Shown here: piece by piece, positions 17,057-25,958 of the stretch
Layout: each line of letters starts with the position of its first letter
How positions within the stretch are numbered: position 1 is the first letter of the stretch
NCBI GenBank assembly: GCA_027484725.1
Contig: JAIXSK010000012.1
Coordinates: forward strand, 1-64,000
Direction of reading: 5' to 3'
Length of the DNA: 64,000 nt
Source: Flavobacterium sp.
GTDB taxonomy: Bacteria; Bacteroidota; Bacteroidia; Flavobacteriales; Flavobacteriaceae
The notes under the pieces: generated by a model
The model's database searches: none
What the model was told of the DNA's origin: nothing
What the model saw: the letters and a program-made list of their open reading frames with translations, nothing else
Position numbers and translations under genes: made by a program

Positions 17057-18061
17057 TTGGACGAAGTAGTTAAAATAGTCAACGACATCAAAGCCGGAAA
17101 CATCAAACCCATTTATTTTTTGATGGGCGAGGAGCCGTATTATATTGATAAACTCAGCGATTTTATTGAAGAAAATGTGCTCACTGAAGACGAGAAAGGC
17201 TTTAACCAAACCGTGATGTACGGCCGCGATGTGAGTATGGAAGAGATTATTTCGGCTGCAAAGCGCTATCCGATGATGGCCGAGCGCCAAGTAATTATTG
17301 TGAAAGAAGCCCAAGATTTGTCTCGTTATATGGACAAGTTTGAAGCTTATGCCGAACAACCCACACCTACAACGGTTTTGGTTTTTGGCTATAAATACAA
17401 AACGCTTGACAAACGCAAAAAAGTAACCAAATTGATCGAAAAAAACGGTTTGGTGTTCGAGAGTAAAAAGCTGTACGAAAATCAAGTAGGCGATTGGATC
17501 AAACGCGTCTTGCAAGGCAAAAACTACGGTATTGAACCCAAAGCCAACGCCATGCTCGTAGAGTTTTTGGGTACTGATTTGAGCAAAATCAACAATGAAC
17601 TTGAAAAGTTGCAGATTGTTTTGCCCAAAGGAACAACCATCAATGCACAGCACATTGAAGAAAACATTGGTTTTAGTAAAGACTTTAATGTGTTTGAGTT
17701 GCGCAAAGCCATTGGCGAGAAGAACCAACTCAAGGCCTATCAGATTGCTAAATATTTTGCTGATAACCCGAAAGAAAATCCGATGATTTTTATAATACCG
17801 CAAGTGTTTTCATTTTTTGTGAGCTTGTTGCAATACCACGGTTTGAAAGATAGAAACCCCAAAAATGTTGCGGCGGTGCTCAAGGTGAATCCGTATTTTT
17901 TAAAAGATTACGATGTGGCTTTGCGGAATTATCCGATGAAAAAAGTGAGTAGCATTGTGGCCAAACTGCGCAATATTGATGTGAAAAGCAAAGGCGTTGG
18001 CGCGAATGCATTGCCCATGCACGATTTGCTCAAAGAAATGTTGGTGACGATTTTCTCATAA
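17057..18061 (+). CDS. holA: DNA polymerase III subunit delta, 334 aa
   Basis: Clamp-loader subunit that opens the sliding clamp at replication forks. The opening IKAGNIKPIYFLMGEEPYYI is typical of Bacteroidota HolA. An AAA+-like fold without Walker A follows, and the C-terminal collar domain includes NIDVKSKGVGAN, a typical HolA signature. The start codon is TTG at 17057; no ATG lies upstream in frame and the next internal Met (FLMGEE) would delete conserved sequence. A 336-codon antisense ORF is a shadow. Confidence 0.9.
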   Translation: MDEVVKIVNDIKAGNIKPIYFLMGEEPYYIDKLSDFIEENVLTEDEKGFNQTVMYGRDVSMEEIISAAKRYPMMAERQVIIVKEAQDLSRYMDKFEAYAEQPTPTTVLVFGYKYKTLDKRKKVTKLIEKNGLVFESKKLYENQVGDWIKRVLQGKNYGIEPKANAMLVEFLGTDLSKINNELEKLQIVLPKGTTINAQHIEENIGFSKDFNVFELRKAIGEKNQLKAYQIAKYFADNPKENPMIFIIPQVFSFFVSLLQYHGLKDRNPKNVAAVLKVNPYFLKDYDVALRNYPMKKVSSIVAKLRNIDVKSKGVGANALPMHDLLKEMLVTIFS

Positions 18062-18114
18062 CTGATGACTTTGTATATTTGGCGCTGCTATAACCACCAC
18101 TAAAAATTCTAAAC

Positions 18115-18300
18115 ATGAAAATGATGAATAAAAATACCGTCTTGGGCTGGGCTACCCTTATCATGGTGATTATGGGATTAATCCTCATAGGCATGGGCAT
18201 TTTTAAATACAATGAAATAGCCGGCTGGGGTTTTGGCACCGTCGGGGTTGGTTTTTTGGCCAATGCATGGGTATTCAATGCGCTCAAGGGTAGAGTCTAA
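18115..18300 (+). CDS. CAL67264-type small membrane protein, 61 aa
   Basis: Two hydrophobic helices (VLGWATLIMVIMGLILIGMG and GFGTVGVGFLANAWVFNAL) joined by a short polar loop, with a positively charged end. It strongly recalls a conserved mini membrane protein of Flavobacteriia (MNKNTVLGWAT start, FNALKGRV end). Function unknown. A terminator follows 23 bases after the stop, so it is a separate transcript or the end of the holA unit. Confidence 0.8.
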   Translation: MKMMNKNTVLGWATLIMVIMGLILIGMGIFKYNEIAGWGFGTVGVGFLANAWVFNALKGRV

Positions 18301-18323
18301 CATTCTGGTTGTTGATAACTTTT

Positions 18324-18347
18324 AAGCTCCTTAAGTGGGGCTTTTTT
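18324..18347 (+). terminator. Rho-independent terminator after the mini membrane protein
   Basis: Stem AAGCTCC / GGGGCTT with one G-T pair, loop TTAAGT, then seven Ts. Confidence 0.7.
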
Positions 18348-18469
18348 TATGTCAACTGTTAACGTTTGGGTAACTATTTTTTAACCGACACTATTGAGTG
18401 GTTTACCTCAAATTTTTGAATAGACCGCCAAACTATTCTAATATTGACCCTCTAAACCCAAAAAAAACT

Positions 18470-18949
18470 ATGATTAAAATGAAAAAAACGATTGGTGGGT
18501 TGTTGCTCTTGTTCACTGCGTATGCCCATGCGCAAACAGGCGTGACAGTAACCTATTACGATGGCAACGTGCAAAGCTTTAGCGTGGCCACGAGCGGAAA
18601 ACTCTATTTTGACGCATCAAATGTATTGATTAAAGCCGACGCTTCGGTGGCTGTACCGACCACGATTCCGGTAGCGCTCATCAGAAAAATCACTTTGGGC
18701 AGTAACTTGGCCAACGAAACTTTTCAAGTAGACAACAGCTTGGCATTGTATCCGAATCCGGGTGCGCAGGAAGTGCGTATTAGCTCAATTGTAGAGCAAA
18801 CACTCAAAACAGAAGTTTATAACTTAACCGGACAATTGATGTTGCAAGGTGAATATCAACCCAACCAGAGCATTGATGTTTCTGGTTTGACTTCGGGTTT
18901 GTATTTTTTTAAAATCAATGGTGTCACCCTTAAATTCAGCAAAAAATGA
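18470..18949 (+). CDS. Secreted protein with T9SS type A sorting domain, 159 aa
   Basis: Signal peptide (KKTIGGLLLLFTAYAHAQ), then a short beta-rich domain of about 65 residues (VTYYDGNVQSFSV). A C-terminal type IX secretion sorting domain fills the last 75 residues (LYPNPGAQEVRIS, VYNLTGQLM, LTSGLYFFKI). T9SS would carry it to the cell surface. It has almost no cargo beyond the sorting domain. It overlaps the following adhesin-like gene by four bases (ATGA), implying joint function. ATG 18470 is preferred over the track start 18398. Confidence 0.85.
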   Translation: MIKMKKTIGGLLLLFTAYAHAQTGVTVTYYDGNVQSFSVATSGKLYFDASNVLIKADASVAVPTTIPVALIRKITLGSNLANETFQVDNSLALYPNPGAQEVRISSIVEQTLKTEVYNLTGQLMLQGEYQPNQSIDVSGLTSGLYFFKINGVTLKFSKK

Positions 18950-21858
18950 GCAAGTTCTATTGTATTTTAGTCGCTTTGTTGCTGATGGGTTCCTTATCGG
19001 CACAACAAAAAATCAGAGTGCACAACTCAGGCAATGTGATGTATGCCAAAGAAATCACTTCGGTAGACAGCATCAAACTCGATAACACTTATGCCAAGTT
19101 CAAACTATCGGCTGATCCAACAGTTTTAAATCTGCAAAAAGCGGTCATTGACAGTTTGACTTTTACTGCGAGTAATGTGGTTTTAGATAAAATTTACATT
19201 ATTTATAACGGTGCTGACAACGCCACCATCATCAATCCGTTTGCAACGCAAGGTGTAAATATTACTGCCAATGCCGGAACAGTGGTGGTCAACGCAACTT
19301 CGGGCATCGCCAATCTTGAATACAATGTTTTGGGTGCAACCGATAACGGAAGCCTGACACTTACCTCAGATACCGATGTTCAGTTGGTGTTGAACAACCT
19401 TACTTTGACCAACCCAAGCGGGGCAGCTTTTGATCTTTTGGGCGGACATACGGCTCATATACTTTTGACACCCGGAACCACTAATACATTAAATGACGGA
19501 GCCACGAGTGCCCGCAATGGTGTCATTACCTCTGATGGCGCGGTTACGGTAAGCAACACAGGTTCGTTGATTATTCATGGATTCGCCAAGCACGGAATCA
19601 ACACCTCTTCGAGCATTTCGGTAGATAATGCCAACATTACCATTGCTTCGGCGGTGACTGATGGTTTGCACTGCGAAGGTTTTTTGATGAATTCAGGAAC
19701 GCTCAACATTACTTCATTGGGTGATGGCATTGATGCCGGAAACGCGCTTGTAGCCATTCACGGAGGAACCATCAATATCACTTCGACTACGGCTGATGTA
19801 AAAGCCATCAAGACCGGAACCAATGTGATTAATATAGATGGCGGAACATTTACGCTCAATGTTTCCGGAGCACAATCTAAAGCGGTGAGTGCCAAAGGCG
19901 ATATCAACATCAGTGGCGGAAGCTTTACCGTGAATATATCAGGCGCTGCGGTTTTAGTAGCTGAAGGAAGCGGATTCAATCCGTCGTATGCTACTGCTTT
20001 TAAAACCGATGCCAACATCAATATTGCTAACGGAACTTTTAATGTTACTTTGACTACAACGGCCAACGGAGCCAAAGGTTTTTCGGGCGCTACGGGCATC
20101 AACATTAGTGGAGGTAATTTTACCATGACTGCTGCCGGAGGTGCTGCTACTTATACCAATGCCAGTGGTGCTGCCGATGCTTATTCGGTAACTTGTTTTA
20201 GTTCAGATGCCGCTATTTCGGTTGACGGAGGAACATTCAACCTAAACATTTCAGGCGCCGGCGGAAAAGGAATTTCAGCCGATACTTTGGTCAACATCGG
20301 AAACGCATCGGCCGGACCCAATATGACCATCACCAACACGGCTTCGAGATTTTTGGTATCGGGCACGAACAATTCGGCAACCGCCAATTATGTAACGCCT
20401 AAATGTATCAAAGGAACCACCGGAGTAAATATAGTTAATGGTCAGTTGACGCTTTCAGTAGCCAATCAAAACAGCGTTTGTATTGATTCAGATGCAACCA
20501 TTCATGTCAATGGCGGAACCATCGGTTGTACGGTGGGCGGAAATCAATCAAAAGCATTGAAATCAGTAGGCGATATGAACCTTGGAGGCGGAACCATCAA
20601 CATTACTGCTACCGGAGGAGTGGCTTTAGAAACTTCAGGAACCGGAAATATTCCATCTTACTGCGCCGGACTCAAATCAGATACCAACATCAATTTAGCC
20701 GGAACCAACGTAACTATTTCAGGAACCGGGGCTGCTTTTAAAGGCGTTTCGGCCAACAACATCAACATGATTGGCGGTATTGTAAATGTTACCTCTTCGG
20801 GCACCGGAGCTACTTTTACCAATGCATCCAATGCAGTTGATTCATACAGTTCGGCTGCTTTCTCGGCCGATACCAGTTTGAATATTACCGGCGGAACTGT
20901 GACCACCAGTTGTTCTGGCAACGGCGGAAAAGGTTTAAAATCAGACGGAACTATTACGATTGGTTCTGATACGGGCAATCCGACGATTAGCATTACTACT
21001 ACAGGCAACAGATTTACCGTATCAGGTTCTGATTACAACCACCCGAAAACTTTGGTAAGTGTTGGCGTACTCAACATCAACAACGGAAACATCACGATCA
21101 ATTCTTCAGACGACGGAATTCACTCAGATGCTACAGTAGTAGTGAATGGCGGTAATATTGTGGTGAATGCCAATTCAACCACGCAAGGAATGGGCGAAGG
21201 CGTTGAGGCTCCGATTATTCGTTTCAATGGCGGGGTCACCAATATTACTTCTTCAAACGACGGAATCAATGCTACCTTCGGAATGGTGGCCGGCGGAACC
21301 GAATCGAATGACAACAGCCATTTGTATATTACCGGTGGAATTGTCATTGTGGCCGGTAAAGATGCTATTGACAGCAACGGAAATATTACCATCACCGGTG
21401 GAACTACCATTGTCAATGGCCCGACGAGCTCGCCCGAGGAAGGTTTAGATTTCAACGGAACGTTTTTGATGAACGGCGGATTGTTGATTTCAGCAGGATC
21501 AAATTCTAACATGACCAAAGCCATGGCCAATACGTCAACCCAAGTGAGTATGTACATTAAATCTTCGGGGCAATTAGCCACCACATCGTTGTTGCATATT
21601 CGCGATAATGCAGGTAATGAACTGTTGACTTTTAAACCTAAAAATGCGGTGTATTATTTCCATTTTTCAAGACCAGAATTGACTCAAAATACCGGGTACA
21701 ACATTTATTTTGGCGGAACATACACCGGCGGAAGTTATGTAGGCGGAACCACCGGCTGGGGCTTATATACCGGCGGAAGTTATTCACTCACCGGAGCCAC
21801 ACTCAAGAAAACCTTTACATCTTCGGCATCAGCTACGGTCAATACAGTGACTTTTTAA
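18946..21858 (+). CDS. Large beta-helix carbohydrate-binding-like surface protein (DUF4353/Cthe_2159 type), 970 aa
   Basis: Signal peptide (LVALLLMGSLSAQ), then an N-terminal domain with ITSVDSIKLDN, then about 800 residues of Gly/Asn/Thr/Ser-rich short strands such as INISGGSFTVNISG. These match the Cthe_2159-type parallel beta-helix that binds acidic polysaccharide with calcium. A long internal duplication is visible: about residues 325-515 and 545-725 repeat the same order of motifs (NPSYA/IPSYC, FTNAS, GGKGI/GGKGL, GNRFTVSG). No T9SS tail is evident in this protein; the upstream coupled gene supplies one on a separate chain. It is followed by a terminator. Confidence 0.8.
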   Translation: MSKFYCILVALLLMGSLSAQQKIRVHNSGNVMYAKEITSVDSIKLDNTYAKFKLSADPTVLNLQKAVIDSLTFTASNVVLDKIYIIYNGADNATIINPFATQGVNITANAGTVVVNATSGIANLEYNVLGATDNGSLTLTSDTDVQLVLNNLTLTNPSGAAFDLLGGHTAHILLTPGTTNTLNDGATSARNGVITSDGAVTVSNTGSLIIHGFAKHGINTSSSISVDNANITIASAVTDGLHCEGFLMNSGTLNITSLGDGIDAGNALVAIHGGTINITSTTADVKAIKTGTNVINIDGGTFTLNVSGAQSKAVSAKGDINISGGSFTVNISGAAVLVAEGSGFNPSYATAFKTDANINIANGTFNVTLTTTANGAKGFSGATGINISGGNFTMTAAGGAATYTNASGAADAYSVTCFSSDAAISVDGGTFNLNISGAGGKGISADTLVNIGNASAGPNMTITNTASRFLVSGTNNSATANYVTPKCIKGTTGVNIVNGQLTLSVANQNSVCIDSDATIHVNGGTIGCTVGGNQSKALKSVGDMNLGGGTINITATGGVALETSGTGNIPSYCAGLKSDTNINLAGTNVTISGTGAAFKGVSANNINMIGGIVNVTSSGTGATFTNASNAVDSYSSAAFSADTSLNITGGTVTTSCSGNGGKGLKSDGTITIGSDTGNPTISITTTGNRFTVSGSDYNHPKTLVSVGVLNINNGNITINSSDDGIHSDATVVVNGGNIVVNANSTTQGMGEGVEAPIIRFNGGVTNITSSNDGINATFGMVAGGTESNDNSHLYITGGIVIVAGKDAIDSNGNITITGGTTIVNGPTSSPEEGLDFNGTFLMNGGLLISAGSNSNMTKAMANTSTQVSMYIKSSGQLATTSLLHIRDNAGNELLTFKPKNAVYYFHFSRPELTQNTGYNIYFGGTYTGGSYVGGTTGWGLYTGGSYSLTGATLKKTFTSSASATVNTVTF

Positions 21859-21884
21859 AATTATAACCTACCACATAACCACCC

Positions 21885-21917
21885 AACCGGCTTTGAAGCA
21901 ATTCAGGCCGGTTTTTT
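21885..21917 (+). terminator. Rho-independent terminator after the beta-helix protein gene
   Basis: Stem AACCGGC / GCCGGTT with a 14-base loop, followed by six Ts. Confidence 0.8.
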
Positions 21918-21977
21918 CATGACCAAATCAATCACACTAAAGTTATCTTTTTGTATACAGAATTCTCTTTTGATGGC

Positions 21978-22007
21978 TTGCATTCTTTTTATTATCAATT
22001 ATCTTTG
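21978..22007 (+). promoter_or_regulatory. Promoter of ettA (TTG, 19 bp, TATCTTTG)
   Basis: Both Bacteroidota elements are present with standard spacing: TTG at 21978-21980 and TATCTTTG at 22000-22007. The predicted leader to the ATG is about 43 bases. Confidence 0.7.
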
Positions 22008-22054
22008 CACACATTGTTCTTTAAAATTAACATTAATTAAATCATACTGTAGTT

Positions 22055-23749
22055 ATGTCAGACGATAAGAAAGTCATATTCTCAATGCAAAAAGTCAGCA
22101 AGGCTTACCAAGGAAGTGACAAACAAGTCTTAAAAAATATTTATCTCAGTTTCTTTTACGGAGCCAAAATCGGCATCTTGGGTCTGAACGGATCGGGTAA
22201 ATCATCTTTGCTCAAAATCATTGCCGGAGTTGATAAAAGCTACCAAGGCGATGTGGTATTTGCACCGGGTTATACCGTAGGCTATTTAGAGCAAGAACCC
22301 CAACTCGATGACAGCAAAACCGTGATTGAAATTGTCCGTGAAGGTGTGGCTGAGACGATGGCTGTTTTGGATGAGTTCAACAAAATCAACGATATGTTTG
22401 GTTTGCCTGAGGTGTATGAAGATGCCGATAAGATGCAAAAACTCATGGATCGTCAAGCTGAATTACAAGACAAAATTGACGCATTGGGCGCTTGGGAGAT
22501 CGACAATAAATTAGAAGTTGCCATGGATGCACTCCGCACTCCTGAGGGTGATGCGCCGATTAAAAATCTATCGGGTGGTGAGCGTCGTCGCGTGGCTTTG
22601 TGTCGATTATTGTTGCAGCAACCCGATGTTTTATTGCTTGATGAGCCTACCAACCACCTCGATGCCGAAAGCGTTTTGTGGTTAGAGCAACACTTAGCCC
22701 AATATGCCGGAACCGTGATTGCCGTAACGCACGACCGTTATTTCTTAGACAATGTGGCCGGTTGGATTTTAGAGTTGGATAGAGGAGAAGGTATTCCGTG
22801 GAAAGGAAACTATTCCTCATGGCTCGATCAAAAATCGAAACGTTTAGAGCAAGAAGAGAAAGTAGCTTCCAAGCGTCGTAAAACTTTAGAGCGCGAGTTA
22901 GATTGGGTACGACAAGGTGCCAAAGGTCGTCAGACCAAGCAAAAAGCGCGTTTGCAGAACTACGATAAATTGCTCAACGAAGATCAAAAACAACTCGAAG
23001 AGAAACTCGAAATCTATATTCCGAATGGTCCGCGTTTAGGGACCAACGTAATTGAAGCGCAAAATGTAGCCAAAGCGTTTGGTGATAAATTGTTGTATGA
23101 CAATCTCAATTTTACGCTTCCACAGGCGGGTATAGTGGGAATTATTGGGCCAAACGGCGCCGGTAAATCAACCATTTTTAAAATGATTATGGGGCAAGAG
23201 CAACCTGATTCAGGAAGCTTTACCATTGGTGATACCGTGAAGATTGCATATGTGGATCAATCGCACAGCAACATTGACCCAAACAAAACTATTTGGGAAA
23301 ACTTCTGCGATGGTCAAGAACTCATCATGATGGGCGGCAGACAAGTCAATTCACGCGCTTATTTGTCAAGATTCAATTTTGGCGGAAGCGATCAAAACAA
23401 AAAAGTATCGGCTTTGTCTGGTGGTGAGCGCAACCGTTTGCATTTGGCCATGACACTCAAAGAAGAAGGCAACGTTTTATTGCTTGATGAGCCCACCAAT
23501 GACTTAGACATCAATACGCTGCGCGCGCTTGAAGAAGGCCTTGAAAACTTTGCGGGTTGCGCGGTGATTATCTCACACGACCGTTGGTTTTTAGATAGAA
23601 TTTGTACCCATATTTTGGCTTTTGAAGGAAACTCTGAAGTATATTTCTTTGAGGGTGGATTCTCAGATTATGAAGAAAACAAGAAAAAACGTTTGGGTGG
23701 CGATTTAACGCCGAAACGCATCAAATACAGAAAACTCATCCGCAATTAA
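22055..23749 (+). CDS. ettA: Energy-dependent translational throttle protein EttA (ABC-F), 564 aa
   Basis: A soluble twin-ATPase that binds the ribosomal E site and gates entry into elongation according to ATP/ADP. Two ABC domains are present: Walker A GLNGSGKSS (about residue 48) and GPNGAGKST (about residue 368), signatures LSGGERRRV and LSGGERNRL, and Walker B LLLDEPTNHLD and LLLDEPTNDLD. The linker with KRLEQEEKVASKRRKTLERE and the arm region are typical of EttA, and length matches. There are no membrane segments. It has its own promoter. Confidence 0.95.
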   Translation: MSDDKKVIFSMQKVSKAYQGSDKQVLKNIYLSFFYGAKIGILGLNGSGKSSLLKIIAGVDKSYQGDVVFAPGYTVGYLEQEPQLDDSKTVIEIVREGVAETMAVLDEFNKINDMFGLPEVYEDADKMQKLMDRQAELQDKIDALGAWEIDNKLEVAMDALRTPEGDAPIKNLSGGERRRVALCRLLLQQPDVLLLDEPTNHLDAESVLWLEQHLAQYAGTVIAVTHDRYFLDNVAGWILELDRGEGIPWKGNYSSWLDQKSKRLEQEEKVASKRRKTLERELDWVRQGAKGRQTKQKARLQNYDKLLNEDQKQLEEKLEIYIPNGPRLGTNVIEAQNVAKAFGDKLLYDNLNFTLPQAGIVGIIGPNGAGKSTIFKMIMGQEQPDSGSFTIGDTVKIAYVDQSHSNIDPNKTIWENFCDGQELIMMGGRQVNSRAYLSRFNFGGSDQNKKVSALSGGERNRLHLAMTLKEEGNVLLLDEPTNDLDINTLRALEEGLENFAGCAVIISHDRWFLDRICTHILAFEGNSEVYFFEGGFSDYEENKKKRLGGDLTPKRIKYRKLIRN

Positions 23750-23779
23750 TCTGAATCAAATCAATATAATGTAAATTTC

Positions 23780-25957
23780 ATGCGTGATTTGAATAGGATT
23801 TTTTATTGGATATTGATTTTGCCGTTTTTTGTTCATGGTCAACAAGTTTATGAGCGTGAGCTCATTGAGCAACAAATCAACAAAGCCGGGAATTATTTTA
23901 ATCAGGGCGATTATGCGCGCGCACTCGATTTATCCAAAACGGCACTTAAACATTCATATAGAATCAATGATGATTATTGTTTGGCGCATGCCTACAATGC
24001 CATTGGCGTGATTTACGATGAATTTTCTGAGGCTAAATATGCGCTCTCTTTTTATAACAAAGCGCTCGAACATGCGCTTAAAATTGAAAATGATTCGCTC
24101 AAAGATTGGATTTACAGCAATTTAGGCAGTGTTTATTACTTCAATAAAATTGATGTAAAAAAAGGAATTGGCTATTACAAAAAAGCTTTGGTTTATGCCG
24201 AAAAAATTCAAGACAGCACCCAAATCACTTTTGGAAAACTCAATATTGCGAGTGCTTATTTCTCAATCAACGATTTTAAAAATGGCGTTCCGTATTTAAA
24301 AGATTCAGAGAGTTTTGTCAAACGCCGCGGCTTGCCCGAAATGCGGTTTACTTTTACTTCGCTCTCAGGCATATACAATACACATATTGAAAAGCCCCAA
24401 AAAGCCATAGAGTTGTATGCGCAAGCCGTTCAAATTGCCCAAAAAAACAAACTCGATTCTTTTTTGGTCAATGCTTATGACAACATCGCTGAGCACTATA
24501 AAATGTACCATGAGCCTGAGTTAGAAAAACAATTCAGAGCCAAATCAGTGGCACTCAAAGGGCAGTTGTACTCACAAGAAGACAAAGAAATTCTATCAGA
24601 ATCGGCTACGCAAATTCAAATGGATGAATATCGTGTGCAGTTAGACCGTATTGAGCTTGAAAACGAAAAACATATACAGAAACTTCAAGAATCAAAAGCA
24701 GTTTTATGGCTGGGATCTGTATTGGGTATTGCTTTGTTGGTATTGGTTTTTACGTTGTATCGAAGCAATCGGTTTCGTCAAAAAGCCAATGCTGAATTGC
24801 TGTTGGCCAATCAAGAACTCAAAATAGCCAAAGAAAAAGCCGAAGAAGCCTCGCAGCTTAAAACCCAATTTGTTTCAACCATCACTCATGAACTCAGAAC
24901 GCCTTTGTACGGAGTGGTAGGTATTACGGATATGTTGTCTGACGAGCATCCGGAACTCAAAGAAAGTACCCATTTAAATTCGCTCAAATTCTCTGCGCGT
25001 TATCTGCTTTCACTGGTCAATGATATTTTGCAACTCAATAAAATTGAAGAAAAAAAGATTTCTCTTGAAAAAGTTCCATTTAACTTGGTTGATGAGGTTC
25101 ATATCATTCGAAATTCAGTACAATATATTGCCACCAACAACAACAATCTGTTGGAAATTATCATCGATGAAAATATTCCCGAGCGTCTTTTGGGCGATAA
25201 ATTGCGATTGTCACAAATCATCATGAATTTAACCTCAAATGCACTCAAATTTACGCGGGATGGCTGGGTGAAAGTTCAAGCGCAACTCACAGAAGTTCGG
25301 GGTTCGGTTTATGAAATACAGTTTTCGGTCCAAGACAATGGTGTGGGAATTTCACCCAATGATCAAAGCAAAATTTTTGACATGTTTGTTCAGGTGGGCC
25401 GCAGTGATGAGGATTACCAAGGAACCGGTTTGGGATTGGCCATTGTCAAGAAGTTGGTAAACTTATTCGGGGGGCAAATTCATCTGGAAAGTACTTTGGG
25501 CAAAGGAACCACTTTTACTTTTAGCATCGGGTTTGAAAAGGCTGATGAATTGGCTCAGGAAATTGTTCCTGAATTAGCAACAACTGAATTGTCCAACATT
25601 AAAATCCTCATTGTTGAAGACAACAAAATCAATCAACTGGTTACCCAAAAAATCATGGACAAACACCAAATTCAATGTGATATGGTGGCCGATGGATTTG
25701 ATGCATTAAAAATACTTGAAACGCGCACTTATGATGCTATTTTAATGGATATCAACATGCCTGGAATGAATGGCTATGAAACCACCAAAAGATTGCGCGC
25801 GATGGGTGTGAAAGCTCCGGTAATTGCTCTTACGGCTTTTGATAAAGACGAGGTCAAGTCAGAGGTTTTTGCCAGCGGAATGAACGACATTATGATCAAA
25901 CCTTTTGAGCCCAATCAACTTTTTGAAGTAATTCATAAGCAATTAAACAACGCTTAG
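23780..25957 (+). CDS. TPR-containing hybrid histidine kinase / response regulator, 725 aa
   Basis: Signal peptide, then a periplasmic TPR array to about residue 280 (YFNQGDYARALDLSKTALK, LAHAYNAIGVIYDE). A transmembrane helix (AVLWLGSVLGIALLVLVF, about 307-327) and a short coiled coil follow. HisKA has phospho-acceptor His370 (ITHELRTPLYG), then HATPase with GVGISPND and GTGLGLAIVKKL. A C-terminal receiver has phospho-acceptor Asp657 (AILMDINMPG). No output domain is present, so signal likely passes onward by phosphorelay. It starts 30 bases after ettA; no partner regulator adjoins it. Confidence 0.92.
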   Translation: MRDLNRIFYWILILPFFVHGQQVYERELIEQQINKAGNYFNQGDYARALDLSKTALKHSYRINDDYCLAHAYNAIGVIYDEFSEAKYALSFYNKALEHALKIENDSLKDWIYSNLGSVYYFNKIDVKKGIGYYKKALVYAEKIQDSTQITFGKLNIASAYFSINDFKNGVPYLKDSESFVKRRGLPEMRFTFTSLSGIYNTHIEKPQKAIELYAQAVQIAQKNKLDSFLVNAYDNIAEHYKMYHEPELEKQFRAKSVALKGQLYSQEDKEILSESATQIQMDEYRVQLDRIELENEKHIQKLQESKAVLWLGSVLGIALLVLVFTLYRSNRFRQKANAELLLANQELKIAKEKAEEASQLKTQFVSTITHELRTPLYGVVGITDMLSDEHPELKESTHLNSLKFSARYLLSLVNDILQLNKIEEKKISLEKVPFNLVDEVHIIRNSVQYIATNNNNLLEIIIDENIPERLLGDKLRLSQIIMNLTSNALKFTRDGWVKVQAQLTEVRGSVYEIQFSVQDNGVGISPNDQSKIFDMFVQVGRSDEDYQGTGLGLAIVKKLVNLFGGQIHLESTLGKGTTFTFSIGFEKADELAQEIVPELATTELSNIKILIVEDNKINQLVTQKIMDKHQIQCDMVADGFDALKILETRTYDAILMDINMPGMNGYETTKRLRAMGVKAPVIALTAFDKDEVKSEVFASGMNDIMIKPFEPNQLFEVIHKQLNNA

Positions 25958-25958
25958 T

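Noticed and set aside
16793-17803. 336-codon minus-strand ORF opposite holA
   Set aside because: It lies almost wholly antisense to the well-supported holA and the N-terminus of the HsdR-N-like gene. Its translation is rich in F, I and H with no domain pattern, as expected of an antisense shadow.
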